From the NCBI RefSeq assembly GCF_017968845.1, contig NZ_CP072876.1, positions 1,302,001 to 1,366,000 on the forward strand: DNA of 64,000 nt, written 5' to 3'. The DNA is from Microbacterium sp. NIBRBAC000506063. GTDB taxonomy: Bacteria > Actinomycetota > Actinomycetes > Actinomycetales > Microbacteriaceae. The position numbers were made by a program, and so were the translations under genes. The notes under the pieces are model-generated. The model saw nothing but the letters and a program-made list of their open reading frames with translations, was not told the origin of the DNA and ran no database searches. Shown piece after piece: positions 45,526-53,987 of this stretch; the first letter of the stretch is position 1; each line of letters begins with the position of its first letter.

Positions 45526-45941
45526 TGACCCCGGTGTTCTCCCCGGTGTACTTCGCCGACGAGAACGCGCTGGGGCTCGCGAAGGTACTCATCCGGAGTG
45601 GCAGGGATGATGTTCTGCATCCCGGTCACTCACGCCTACCGGAAGTTCCACTGGGCACACCCGACCTCGAATGGATGCCGCTTGTAGGGGCCCGCGGCCT
45701 CATCGTCATCACACGTGACCGTCGCATACGGACGCGACCGGCAGAGTTGGAGGCGTACCGTGAGTTCGGTATTCGGTCTGTATGGATCGGAACGAAACGC
45801 GACCTGCGCCCGGATGAGCAGGCCGAGCTGTTGTTGCGCCATGAAGCGCGATTGACGCGAGAGGTCATCAAGCTTGGACCTGGGCCGTGGGCATTGGCGA
45901 TGTCACAGAACGGGGTCCGGCCGCTGGGATTGAGAGAGTAG
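45525..45941 (+). CDS. VapC45-type PIN-like toxin
   Basis: 138 residues. YFADENALGLAKVLIRSG carries the acidic N-terminal motif of PIN-like (VapC45/DUF5615-like) domains. PDLEWMPLVGARGLIVITRDRRIRTRPAELEAYREFGIRSVWIG is the second core part with the conserved Thr-Arg-Asp. Likely an RNase toxin held by the preceding protein. Confidence 0.82.
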   Translation: MTPVFSPVYFADENALGLAKVLIRSGRDDVLHPGHSRLPEVPLGTPDLEWMPLVGARGLIVITRDRRIRTRPAELEAYREFGIRSVWIGTKRDLRPDEQAELLLRHEARLTREVIKLGPGPWALAMSQNGVRPLGLRE

Positions 45942-45947
45942 GAGCCC

Positions 45948-46595
45948 ATGCCGACGATCGTCCCGATCTACACGGCCGCACAGGTGCGGGCGGCAGAGGC
46001 GCCTCTGCTCGCGGCGGGGGTGCCGCTCATGCGCCGCGCCGCGCACGCGCTCGCCGGAGTGATCGCCGAGCATGAGCCGAAACGGATGCTGGTGCTCGCC
46101 GGTGCCGGAGACAACGGCGGCGATGCGCTCTTCGCGGCAGCCGAAGCAGCCGGGCGCGGCATCCGGGTCGATGTTCTTCAGACCGCCGACCGCGTACACG
46201 AGGAGGCGCTGCGCACCGCGACGGATGCCGGCGCCCGCGTGATCAGCATCGATGACTTGGATGCGACCGCCTATGACATGGTGATCGACGGCATCCTCGG
46301 CATCGGCGCCCGGGGAGCACTGAGGGGGACGGCTCGCGTGGCGGTGAGCGCGCTTCTGCCGGCGCGACCGCGGGTGATCGCCGTCGACCTGCCGAGCGGG
46401 CTCGACCCCGACACGGGCGAGGCCGACGAGGCCGTGCTGCCGGCCACAACGACGGTGACCTTCGGCGCGGTCAAGGCGGGTCTTATCCGTGGTGAGGGCC
46501 CGGCGCTCAGCGGACGCATCATCCTTGTCGACCTCGGGCTCGACCTCGCGGACCGGGTCGGGGAGGCGAAGGTCGACGAGGTCCGGCCGGGATGA
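45948..46595 (+). CDS. nnrE: NAD(P)H-hydrate epimerase
   Basis: 215 residues of the YjeF N-terminal family: YTAAQVRAAEAPLLAAGVPLMRRAAHALA, then VLAGAGDNGGDALFAAAEAAGRG, ATAYDMVIDGILGIGARGALRG and AVDLPSGLDPDTGE. It interconverts R- and S-NAD(P)HX so the dehydratase can repair them. No dehydratase domain is fused, so that partner must be encoded elsewhere. Confidence 0.93.
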   Translation: MPTIVPIYTAAQVRAAEAPLLAAGVPLMRRAAHALAGVIAEHEPKRMLVLAGAGDNGGDALFAAAEAAGRGIRVDVLQTADRVHEEALRTATDAGARVISIDDLDATAYDMVIDGILGIGARGALRGTARVAVSALLPARPRVIAVDLPSGLDPDTGEADEAVLPATTTVTFGAVKAGLIRGEGPALSGRIILVDLGLDLADRVGEAKVDEVRPG

Positions 46596-46698
46596 CGGGA
46601 ACAATCGGCCCGAAGCGCAGAATGACAAGCGAGTTCCGATCTGAATAGCCATATAGGCAAGAAAACTAGTTCGAAAACTGTGCACTCTGTCACTCAAT

Positions 46699-46728
46699 TT
46701 GGGTGACGGCCTCGATCGGAGGGATACT
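46699..46728 (+). promoter_or_regulatory. Candidate promoter of the pantothenate operon
   Basis: TTGGGT, an 18-nt spacer, then GATACT, inside an unusually A+T-rich 150-bp gap (46596-46771). The start codon of the DUF2520 gene follows 43 nt later. The -35 box is weak. Confidence 0.4.
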
Positions 46729-46771
46729 CAGGGCATGTCAGAGCCGTCCGTCAACGGCTCTGGCGAGCGAC

Positions 46772-47644
46772 ATGAACCCTTCCTCTGCACTCTCTCCTGA
46801 GGCGAGCGTCGCCATCATCGGCGCCGGTCGTCTCGGCGGCGTGCTCGCCGGAGCCCTTCGCCACGCGGGGTTTACGGTGCAGGGTCCGCTCGGTCGGGGC
46901 GAGGCTGTTCCCTCTGTCGATGTCGCGCTGCTGTGCGTTCCGGATGCCGCGATCGCCGAGGCGGCGCAGCACGTTCGCGGCCGCACGCGGCTCATCGGCC
47001 ATGTCTCCGGCGCGACGCCCCTCGACGATGTCGACTTCAGCCTGCACCCGCTGCAGACCTTCACCGGTGAGGAGTCGCCGGAGGTCTTCCACGGCATCGG
47101 CGCCGCCGTCGCCGGGCGGACGGACGATGCCCTCGCCGTCGCGACGCACCTCGCCGAGATTCTCGGCGCACTCCCGTTCGAGATCGACGACGCGTGTCGT
47201 GCCGCCTACCACGCGGCGGCGTCGCTCGCCTCGAACCTCGTGCTGACGGTGCTCGACGCCGCCGAGCAGGTGGCGGATGCCGCGGGCATCCCGCAGGCGG
47301 AGGCACGGGCGCTGCTCACCCCGCTCGTCCGGCGCACGGTCGAGAACTGGTCGGATGCCGGCGCTGCCGCCGCGCTCACCGGCCCGATCGCGCGGGGCGA
47401 CGAGGGCACGGTGGCGCGCCAGCGCACCGCGATCGCCGCGTCCCGGCCCGACCTGCTGGCGCTGTTCGATGAGCTGTGCGCGAGTACGCGGTCGCTCGCT
47501 GGAAGAGATAGCCGGCAACCCCCGGTCGTTGAGCGAGCCGCAGGCGAGACGAAACGCAGTGAGACGCCGACGGAAGCGGACCGCGTTTCGTCTCGGTCGC
47601 TTCGCGTCCTCGCTCAACGACCGGAGTCGGAGGGCGCCGCATGA
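46772..47644 (+). CDS. Rossmann-like DUF2520 protein of the pantothenate operon
   Basis: About 290 residues. The N-terminal Rossmann motif is [23 protein letters not shown]; the DUF2520 helical part has [32 protein letters not shown] and [18 protein letters not shown]. The same gene precedes panC in M. tuberculosis (Rv3603c), and it may supply ketopantoate reduction, which is not proven. The last about 40 residues ([15 protein letters not shown]...[11 protein letters not shown]) are encoded by repeats. ATGA overlap couples it to panC. Confidence 0.87.
   Translation: MNPSSALSPEASVAIIGAGRLGGVLAGALRHAGFTVQGPLGRGEAVPSVDVALLCVPDAAIAEAAQHVRGRTRLIGHVSGATPLDDVDFSLHPLQTFTGEESPEVFHGIGAAVAGRTDDALAVATHLAEILGALPFEIDDACRAAYHAAASLASNLVLTVLDAAEQVADAAGIPQAEARALLTPLVRRTVENWSDAGAAAALTGPIARGDEGTVARQRTAIAASRPDLLALFDELCASTRSLAGRDSRQPPVVERAAGETKRSETPTEADRVSSRSLRVLAQRPESEGAA
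47522..47626 (+). repeat. Inverted pair of GGTCGTTGAGC repeats inside the DUF2520 gene end
   Basis: Left copy CCGGTCGTTGAGCGAGCC...GACGAAACGCAGTGAG; right copy CGCGTTTCGTCTCGGTCGC...CGCTCAACGACCGGAG. The stretch is translated as the C-terminal tail of DUF2520, just before the panC start. Confidence 0.85.
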
Positions 47645-48491
47645 GAACCCTCCGCACGATCACTGAACTCCGCGAAGCCGTCCGCGCCGCGCGCGACGAG
47701 GGTGCCTCCGTCGGCCTCGTCCCCACCATGGGCGCCTTCCACGACGGCCATCTCTCGCTGATGCGCCACGCGCGCGAGCAGAACGACCTCGTCGTCGTCT
47801 CGCTCTTCGTCAACCCCACACAGTTCGGCGCGAACGAAGACCTCGGCTCTTATCCGCGAGACGAGGCGCGCGACGCGGCGCTCGCCGAGGCGGAGGGCGT
47901 CGACATCCTCTTCGCCCCGCGGCATCCGAGATCTACCCCGACGGCTTCGCCACGACGATCCATGTCGCCGGCATCACCGAGGTGCTGTGCGGCGCGCAGC
48001 GCGGCGCCGAGCACTTCGACGGCGTCGCCACGGTCGTCACGAAGCTGCTGAACATCGTCACGCCCGACGTCGCCTACTTCGGCCAGAAGGATGCCCAGCA
48101 GGTGCTGGTCGTGCGCCGCGTCGTGCGCGACCTCGACCTGCCGGTGCGCATCGAGGCGTGCCCGATCGTGCGCGAGGCCGACGGGCTCGCCATGAGCTCC
48201 CGCAACGTCTACCTCGACGCGGCGGCCCGCGAGCAGGCGACGGCGCTGAATCGGGCGCTCGATGCGGCATCCGACCTCTTCAGGAGGGGAGAGCGCGACG
48301 CCGCACGCATCACGGATGCCGCACGTCGCGTGCTCGCAGACGCCGTCATCACCCCCGAATACCTCGAGCTGCGCAGTGCCGATGACCTGCGCGAGCTCAC
48401 CCGAATCGAGGGCGAAGCGCTCCTCGCCGTCGCCGCGCGCGTCGGCGGCGCCCGCCTGATCGACAACCACATCCTGAGAGGGGACGCCTGA
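47641..48491 (+). CDS. panC: Pantothenate synthetase
   Basis: About 283 residues. [20 protein letters not shown] carries the HxGH-like nucleotide motif, and [22 protein letters not shown] and [20 protein letters not shown] are family hallmarks, as is SSRNVYLD. One base is missing near 47927: GCCCCGCGGCATCC should be GCCCCGGCGGCATCC, giving [15 protein letters not shown]. It joins pantoate and beta-alanine with ATP, and panD overlaps its stop. Confidence 0.96.
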
Positions 48492-48880
48492 TGCGACGCA
48501 TCATGCTGAAGTCGAAGATCCACCGCGCGACCATCACCGGGAGCGACCTCAACTACGTCGGCTCGATCACGATCGACGCCGATCTGCTGGATGCCGCCGA
48601 CATCCTCGAGCACGAGCAGGTCCACGTGCTCGACGTCGACAACGGCGCGCGCTTCGAGACCTACACGATCGCGGGCGAGCGCGGCTCGGGCGTGATGCAG
48701 GTCAACGGCGCGGCCGCGCGGCTCGTGCACTCCGGCGACACGATCATCGTCGTCTCGTATGCGGAGTACGACAGGGAAGACCTCGAGACCTACGAGCCGG
48801 TCGTCGTGCACGTGGATCGCGGCAACGGGATCATTCAGGTCGACGACGCGGTCGACCAGCTGCTGACGGCGAGCGTCTGA
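48491..48880 (+). CDS. panD: Aspartate 1-decarboxylase
   Basis: 129 residues, [25 protein letters not shown]. Self-cleavage between Gly24 and Ser25 makes the pyruvoyl group. [28 protein letters not shown] and [13 protein letters not shown] complete the double-psi barrel. It makes beta-alanine for PanC. Its start overlaps the panC stop by one base, and its stop overlaps panB. Confidence 0.97.
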   Translation: MRRIMLKSKIHRATITGSDLNYVGSITIDADLLDAADILEHEQVHVLDVDNGARFETYTIAGERGSGVMQVNGAAARLVHSGDTIIVVSYAEYDREDLETYEPVVVHVDRGNGIIQVDDAVDQLLTASV

Positions 48881-49748
48881 TGAGTAGCCACCCGGCAGGT
48901 CGGCCGCGTGTGACGCTCGGCGACCTCGCCGCGAAGAAGGCGGCCGGCGAGCCGATCGTCATGGTCACCGCCTACGACTTCCCGGGTGCGCAGATCGTCG
49001 AGGCCGCCGGTGTCGACGTCGTGCTCGTCGGGGACTCGGCGGCGATGACCGTGCTCGGCTACGACAGCACGGTGCCGGTCACGGTCGACGAGATGATCAT
49101 GCTCACCGCCGCGGTGCGTCGCGGGCTGACGGCGCCGCTGCTCATCGCGGATCTGCCGTTCGGGTCGTACGAGGCATCCGACGAGCTCGCCGTCGCGACC
49201 GCGCAGCGCTTCGTGAAGGAGACCGGCGCCGATCTGGTGAAGATCGAGCGCGGCGGCACCTCCGTCGATCGGGCGCGGGCGATCGTCGCGGCGGGCATCC
49301 CGGTCGTGGGCCATGTGGGACTCACGCCGCAGACGGCGTCGTCGCTCGGCGGCTACAAGGCGCAGGGACGCACGGCGGATGCCGCACTCCGCTTGATCGA
49401 CGAAGCGGCGGCTCTGCAGGAGGCGGGCTGTTCGCTGATCGTCGTCGAGGCCGTGCCGAGCGAGGTCACTGCTGCGCTCATGCCGCACATGCACGTCCCG
49501 GTGATCGGGATCGGTGCGGGATCGGATGCCGACGGCCAGGTGCTCGTGTTCCACGACCTCCTCGGGCTGTACGCCGGGGTGCGGCGCGCTTCGTCAAGCG
49601 CTACGCGGACGTGCGGAGCGAGATGATCGCGGGCGTGCAGGCCTATGCCGACGAGGTGCGCGCGGGCGCGTACCCGGAGGCGGCGCACACCTATTCCATG
49701 CCGGCGGAGGAGGCGGCGCGGCTGCAGGAGCTTCTGGAGGGCCGCTGA
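48880..49748 (+). CDS. panB: 3-methyl-2-oxobutanoate hydroxymethyltransferase
   Basis: About 289 residues. VMVTAYDFPGAQIVEAAGVDVVLVGDSAAMTVLGYDSTVPVT, LLIADLPFGSYE, VKIERGG and VGHVGLTPQ are the PanB (TIM-barrel) hallmarks, including the Mg-binding Asp residues. One G is missing near 49579: GCCGGGGTGCGG should have five G, giving LYAGGAARFVKRYADVRSEMIAGV and the stop at 49748. It makes ketopantoate, which needs reduction before PanC. Confidence 0.95.
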
Positions 49749-49800
49749 CCGGTCGCGTCTTCGGCTGAAACGCCGTGTTTGAGTGCGGAGTTGTGAACCT

Positions 49801-50019
49801 TCACGCGACGTAAGACTTCAGTGCGTCGCGGATGGCTTCGGAGCGTGTCTTGTGCTCGCGTGTGGCGCGCGCATCGATCGCTGCCAACTCGTCGATGGTC
49901 AGGCGGAGTGCGACAACCTGGGAGGGCGACGCGCCGCGCCCGGGTCGTCCGCGGCTGGCGGGAGCGGGATGGTGGGGCCGCGGGCTGAGCGGCAGTTCGC
50001 TCGCTACGGCGCAAGGCAC
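49801..50019 (-). CDS. Ribbon-helix-helix (CopG-like) protein
   Basis: 72 residues. The C-terminal half VVALRLTIDELAAIDARATREHKTRSEAIRDALKSYVA is a typical RHH unit (strand, helix, helix). The first about 34 residues are Pro/Arg/Ala-rich and may be untranslated or a frame artefact. It overlaps the end of the DUF4143 gene on the same strand, so it is co-transcribed. It may bind the 23-nt repeats upstream of that operon. Confidence 0.75.
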   Translation of the reverse strand: MPCAVASELPLSPRPHHPAPASRGRPGRGASPSQVVALRLTIDELAAIDARATREHKTRSEAIRDALKSYVA

Positions 50020-51257
50020 CCGAGCGGTACAACGTGGATGCCGTCAGGTCTTGTGTAGGCGTATTGGCCGCCCGTGATGATGACTCGGGCCGCCGGATCT
50101 CCGGATCGCGATGTATCGATCTTCGCGACGAGCTTCGTCAGTGATGCGGCGGCCTCTTCGATGCGATTCTGTCCGAGTTTGACTTCGATGGCGGCCCAGC
50201 GTCCATCGTGGAGTTGGACGATCGCATCCGCTTCGAGCCCAGCGCTGTCGCGGTAGTGCCGGACCTCGCCGTCTAAGGTTTGCGAGTAGACACGCAGGTC
50301 TCTGACGGCGAGCGATTCGAAGAGCAGGCCGAATGTGCTCGGGTCGTCGAGCAGCCGTTCTGGACTCGCGCGGAGCGCGGCAACGGCGAGTGATGGGTCC
50401 ACAAAGTGTCGGATGCGGCTGCCGCGCACGACATCGCGTGACCGGAGGTGAGGCCCCCAACTCGGCTGCTCCTCGACGACCATGATGCGCTCGAGTGAGC
50501 CCAGGTAGTCGGTGGTGGTTTCGTGGCGGACTTCCGTGCCGGTTGCGTCCGCAGAGTCAGCGGTAATCGTAGCGACCGACGCGGCAGTCGCGACATGTCG
50601 TGCGTAGGCGGTAAGCACCCGACGCACACGCGCGGGGTCGCGTCGTCTTCCGTCGGCGGCGGGAATGTCGACTCGCGCGATGTCGTCGAGATATGAGCGA
50701 AGGAACAGCTGAGCGTCGGCGGGGGACAGCGCTTGCAGGCCGGGCCAGCCACCCGTGCAGATGAGGTCGGCGACTTGCATGATGTCCAAGGTGGATGCGC
50801 CTTCGACAGATTCTGTTCCATGAAGGAGGCTCCTCAGAGAGACTTCGCCGGTGGAGTGACCCGACTCGAAGAGCGACATCGGCCGCATGCGCAGACGCAG
50901 GATACGGCCGGCTCCCGAGTGTCGTGTGACGTCATCGGTGGGGGTCGCGGAGCCTGTGAGAATGAACTGGCCGGGTTGCTTGCGGGCGTCGACGGCTCGA
51001 CGCACATGGTTCCAAAGCTCAGGGGCGAGTTGCCATTCGTCCAGGAGGCGAGGTGTGGCGCCTTCGAGCAGCCGAGAGGGTGCGAGGGCCGCAAGTTCGC
51101 GTGCGGCATGGTCAACGTCGAGACGCACGACGCTTCGGCTGTGATGCTCTCCGGTCTCGGTCTTCCCGCAGGCGCGGGCGCCTTCGACGAGGACGGCGCC
51201 GGCGACGGCGAGCATGTGGCGGAGCGGCTCATCGACCACGCGAGGGCGGTAAGACAT
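50004..51257 (-). CDS. DUF4143 AAA ATPase
   Basis: 417 residues. N-terminal AAA part with P-loop GARACGKTETG (usual family form is GPRQVGKTTL; here shifted to ACGKTE), arginine-rich LRLRMRPMSLFESG, and LLDEWQLAPELWNHVRRAVD as the Walker B region. C-terminal DUF4143 region HYRDSAGLEADAIVQLHDGRWAAIEVKLGQ carries D...ExK, resembling a PD-(D/E)xK fold. Family function is unresolved; members are scattered and often in accessory DNA. No frame break. Start ATG 51257, preceded by three 23-nt direct repeats. Confidence 0.9.
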   Translation of the reverse strand: MSYRPRVVDEPLRHMLAVAGAVLVEGARACGKTETGEHHSRSVVRLDVDHAARELAALAPSRLLEGATPRLLDEWQLAPELWNHVRRAVDARKQPGQFILTGSATPTDDVTRHSGAGRILRLRMRPMSLFESGHSTGEVSLRSLLHGTESVEGASTLDIMQVADLICTGGWPGLQALSPADAQLFLRSYLDDIARVDIPAADGRRRDPARVRRVLTAYARHVATAASVATITADSADATGTEVRHETTTDYLGSLERIMVVEEQPSWGPHLRSRDVVRGSRIRHFVDPSLAVAALRASPERLLDDPSTFGLLFESLAVRDLRVYSQTLDGEVRHYRDSAGLEADAIVQLHDGRWAAIEVKLGQNRIEEAAASLTKLVAKIDTSRSGDPAARVIITGGQYAYTRPDGIHVVPLGCLAP

Positions 51258-51276
51258 GACAACACCATACGCTCAG

Positions 51277-51334
51277 CCGGAAGAATATGTAACTTCTAAC
51301 CGGAAGAATATTGAGCACTTAACCAGAAGGATAT
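51277..51334 (-). promoter_or_regulatory. Three direct repeats with exact 23-nt period upstream of DUF4143
   Basis: CCGGAAGAATAT at 51277 and 51300, CCAGAAGGATAT at 51323. The 11-nt spacers end in TAA. They lie 20-77 nt before the start codon in an A+T-rich gap. The period is close to two helical turns, as for repeated operator sites bound on one face of DNA. Confidence 0.7.
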
Positions 51335-51361
51335 GGAGATTCCAGTCGGAGAAAAGAGCGA

Positions 51362-51855
51362 CTACGCGGCATCCGCCCTCGTCCGCCCATCCGCGAAGCG
51401 TGCCTGCGCGCGGTCGTGGCGCCGGCCGACCTCGACGAGTTCGGTGGCCTTCGGCAGGCCCATCGGTTTGGTCGCGACGTAGATGCTCTCGGCGCGCTCG
51501 ACGAGGAAGGTCTCGTGCCAGATGCCGACGGCTCCCGTGGCCTTGCGGGCGCGCTTGTTGAAGCGGGTCCAGGCGGGCGGTGCTCCTGGGAGGGGCTCGA
51601 GGCGTAGGCGTAGAGCTTGTCGATCGATGACCAGTACTGCACGACGTAGGGGCCGCCCGATCCGAAGAGCAGCTCGAAGCCGAGGAGGCCGGAGTCTGGA
51701 TCCGTCATGAGCTCACGCAGCATCCGGGGCATGTCCGTGAATGCCGGCAGCCACAGGTCGGGTCGCCACCAGTGATTGATCTGCATGCCGATGTGGAAGA
51801 CGACGAGCTCGCCCTCGTGGCGGTGGGTCATCCGACCTTTGATCACTTTCGGCAT
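51362..51855 (-). CDS. DUF4188 family protein (monooxygenase-like)
   Basis: About 164 residues after one repair. GELVVFHIGMQINHWWRPDLWLPAFTDMPRMLRELMTDPDSGLLGFELLFGSGGPYVVQYWSS fits DUF4188 proteins with a ferredoxin-like dimeric fold. One base is missing near 51585: coding CACCGCCCGCC should be CACCGCCCCGCC, giving HRPAWTRFNKRARKATGAVGIWHETFLV and a stop at 51362. It is transcribed divergently from a MerR regulator, with a symmetric operator between them. Confidence 0.87.
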
Positions 51856-51871
51856 GACACGCTCCCGTCTG

Positions 51872-51908
51872 GATAGTGGTGCTATCTATTATGGATAGCG
51901 CTACTATC
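51872..51908. promoter_or_regulatory. Symmetric operator between DUF4188 and merR genes
   Basis: GATAGTGGTGCTATC (51872-51886), 7-nt spacer TATTATG, GATAGCGCTACTATC (51894-51908). The arms match as inverted repeats at 13 of 15 bases, and each arm holds a GATAG...CTATC palindrome. This is the likely binding site of the adjacent MerR protein and covers both promoters. Confidence 0.85.
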
Positions 51909-51926
51909 GAAGTCAAGAGGTGAGCG

Positions 51927-52559
51927 ATGAGAATCTCCGAGCTGGCTGCGCAGAGCGGTGTGTCTGTGCCGACGATCAAGTACTACCTGCGCGAGGGGCT
52001 GCTGCCCGAGGGGGAGCGGAGCGCGCCGACGCAGGCCACGTACGGCGAGAAGCATCTGCAGCGGCTGCGGGTGATCCGCGCGCTGGTCGACTCCGGGGTG
52101 AGCATCGCCGAGACGCGTCGCGTGATCGAGGCGCTCGACAATCCACCCGCCGAGCCCGGCCTGCTGCTGGCGGCCGCGCATGCGGCGGTCACCCCGCCGA
52201 TCGACGAGTCGCTCGACCTCACGGCCGCCGAGAAGCTGGTCGAAGGGCTCGGGTGGCAGCCCGGCACGTGCGACGACGAGGTGCTGCACGCGGTCGCCCG
52301 TGCGCTGCAGGGGATGGAGCGCGCCGGGTTCGCGGTTCCGGATGCCGTCATGCCGGTGTATCTGGAGAGCATCCGTCGGATCGCGGATGCCGAGATCGCC
52401 GGCGTCCCCACCGACTCGGTCGAGTCGGCCGTGCGCTACGTCGTGCTCGGTTCGGTGCTGGCCGAGCCGCTGCTGCTGGCGCTGCGGCGCGTGGCGCAGC
52501 AGGTGAGTTCGGTGGAGCGGTTCGGCGGAGCTGCCCCCGGCGCGGCTTCCGGCCTTTGA
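51927..52559 (+). CDS. MerR-family transcriptional regulator
   Basis: 210 residues. MRISELAAQSGVSVPTIKYYLREGLLPEGERSAPTQATYGEKHLQRLRVIRALVDSGVSI is the winged-helix domain; the helical C-terminal part (residues 85-200) is a ligand or dimer region without metal-binding cysteines. GAGGTGA precedes the ATG. It probably controls DUF4188 and itself through the operator at 51872-51908. Confidence 0.92.
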   Translation: MRISELAAQSGVSVPTIKYYLREGLLPEGERSAPTQATYGEKHLQRLRVIRALVDSGVSIAETRRVIEALDNPPAEPGLLLAAAHAAVTPPIDESLDLTAAEKLVEGLGWQPGTCDDEVLHAVARALQGMERAGFAVPDAVMPVYLESIRRIADAEIAGVPTDSVESAVRYVVLGSVLAEPLLLALRRVAQQVSSVERFGGAAPGAASGL

Positions 52560-52676
52560 GCGGACCAACGGCAAGAAGAGACGCGCCAATGACGCGGGCA
52601 GAGCGCGGCTCGGTGAGCCAGTAAGACAGCTCACCGACGTGCGTCATCGCCACGGCGGCCGAATCGAATCTCTCGC

Positions 52677-53699
52677 CTACACGCCGATCTCGACGCTGAC
52701 TCGTTCGACCGCGACCTCCTCGACGCTTAGAGGCTTCGTGACGTCAGGATCGAACAAAGCGACATTCGATCCTCCATCTGTACTGACCGAGCTCCGATAG
52801 AGCACCCCATCGAAGCCGCAGGTCTTGATGAACTCGCAGAGATACTGCGTCGGAATGTACTCGTAAGGTGCACCGCTAGGCTGCACCGGCCGCGTAAGTT
52901 CAATACCCAAGCGTTCAAGCAGGGGCAGTCCGGCGCGAAGCCTGAAAATAAGGTCCTCGTCATCGACAAGCGGTGACGCATGGTTACGCGGGTCCCGAAG
53001 ATCCGCGTACTTCAGATCAGAACCAGCCAGATCGAATGCTGCGACGGATGCGTGCTCCCCAGTGTGAGGCCTCAACTCGGCGACGGCCGTGGCACGAGTA
53101 GATGCCAGATAAAGATACGGGATACCAACAGGGTTAGCGCGACCATGTTTCGCGAGATTCGGGGGTGGTGCTCCCATATCGCAGAGGTCGTGGAGGCCCC
53201 CGCTATCCATGAGGCGAGCGCGATACCATTTGTCGCTGTCGAATGCCGACTGCGGCGTAATCAAGTAGCCCAGCAGCTCACGGATACGCCCCATGTCCAT
53301 AGGTCTATCGAGAAACCAACGGTTCTGATGCATCAGCTCATCGCGAAGGTCTTCCCAGCTGCGCAGCGCCCCTTCGTCCGGATACTCAATCTTCGCGAAC
53401 GTCTTGCGAACAAACTCCCCATCATCCAGGATCTCTGCCAGCAGCTCTTTTGCTTCCGCGGATCGTAACCCCGAGCCGCGAAACAAATACCATTCCTCGT
53501 CAAGCAGTTGAACGAGTGGCTTGCCGCCCACGTCTTCTTCGTATGTCGCAACCAGCGTCGAAAACCATTGGCGAAGACGAGGAGGTTCGACACAGGCGAC
53601 ATCCTTCGCGCCACAGTAATCGCAATTCTGAAACTCGGGATCACATTGATTGATGTACTGATCCCTTATCAGGCGGTCCCGAAGCATGTGGCGCAGCAC
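52677..53699 (-). CDS. RES-domain NAD+ phosphorylase-like protein with Cys-rich N-terminus
   Basis: 340 residues. The N-terminal part has CDPEFQNCDYCGAKDVACVE (Cys19, 26, 29, 36), a probable zinc site of HEPN/RES-N-terminal type. The C-terminal RES domain has WYRARL (Arg), YLYLASTRATAVAELRPHTGE (Glu) and VLYRSSVS (Ser), the R-E-S set used in NAD+ degradation by RES toxins. There is no Xre antitoxin gene beside it; instead it is last in an operon with sce7726, sce7725 and a small gene. G+C is lower than in the chromosome core. Confidence 0.85.
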   Translation of the reverse strand: MLRHMLRDRLIRDQYINQCDPEFQNCDYCGAKDVACVEPPRLRQWFSTLVATYEEDVGGKPLVQLLDEEWYLFRGSGLRSAEAKELLAEILDDGEFVRKTFAKIEYPDEGALRSWEDLRDELMHQNRWFLDRPMDMGRIRELLGYLITPQSAFDSDKWYRARLMDSGGLHDLCDMGAPPPNLAKHGRANPVGIPYLYLASTRATAVAELRPHTGEHASVAAFDLAGSDLKYADLRDPRNHASPLVDDEDLIFRLRAGLPLLERLGIELTRPVQPSGAPYEYIPTQYLCEFIKTCGFDGVLYRSSVSTDGGSNVALFDPDVTKPLSVEEVAVERVSVEIGV

Positions 53700-53712
53700 C
53701 TACGAACGCTAG

Positions 53713-53958
53713 TCATTGCGTGTGATAGTTCGCCAGAGTCTCGAGGTGGTGCTTGATTGAGAGCTTCTTCACGTATCCGAGCCCAGGGAAGTGCTGGCGC
53801 GCGTGCAAGTCGCGAAACTCGTGAACTGCTGAGGTCTCTATCACCTTTGAATCGACCTGATTGACCTCGGCGATGAGCTTTCCGAGCGCCTCTGAGAACT
53901 TTCCGGCAGGATCGACCGGTGTGTTGTTCGTGTCCGACTTGAAGTGATAAACGAACAT
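53713..53958 (-). CDS. 81-residue protein of the sce7726/sce7725/RES operon
   Basis: MFVYHFKSDTNNTPVDPAGKFSEALGKLIAEVNQVDSKVIETSAVHEFRDLHARQHFPGLGYVKKLSIKHHLETLANYHTQ is split by known composition, not similarity: balanced, soluble, His-rich at the end. No family was recognised. It lies 13 nt upstream of the RES gene and 29 nt after sce7725 on the same strand, so it belongs to the same transcript. Confidence 0.7.
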   Translation of the reverse strand: MFVYHFKSDTNNTPVDPAGKFSEALGKLIAEVNQVDSKVIETSAVHEFRDLHARQHFPGLGYVKKLSIKHHLETLANYHTQ

Positions 53959-53987
53959 CGCGTCTTCTTGCTGAGGATCAATGAACG

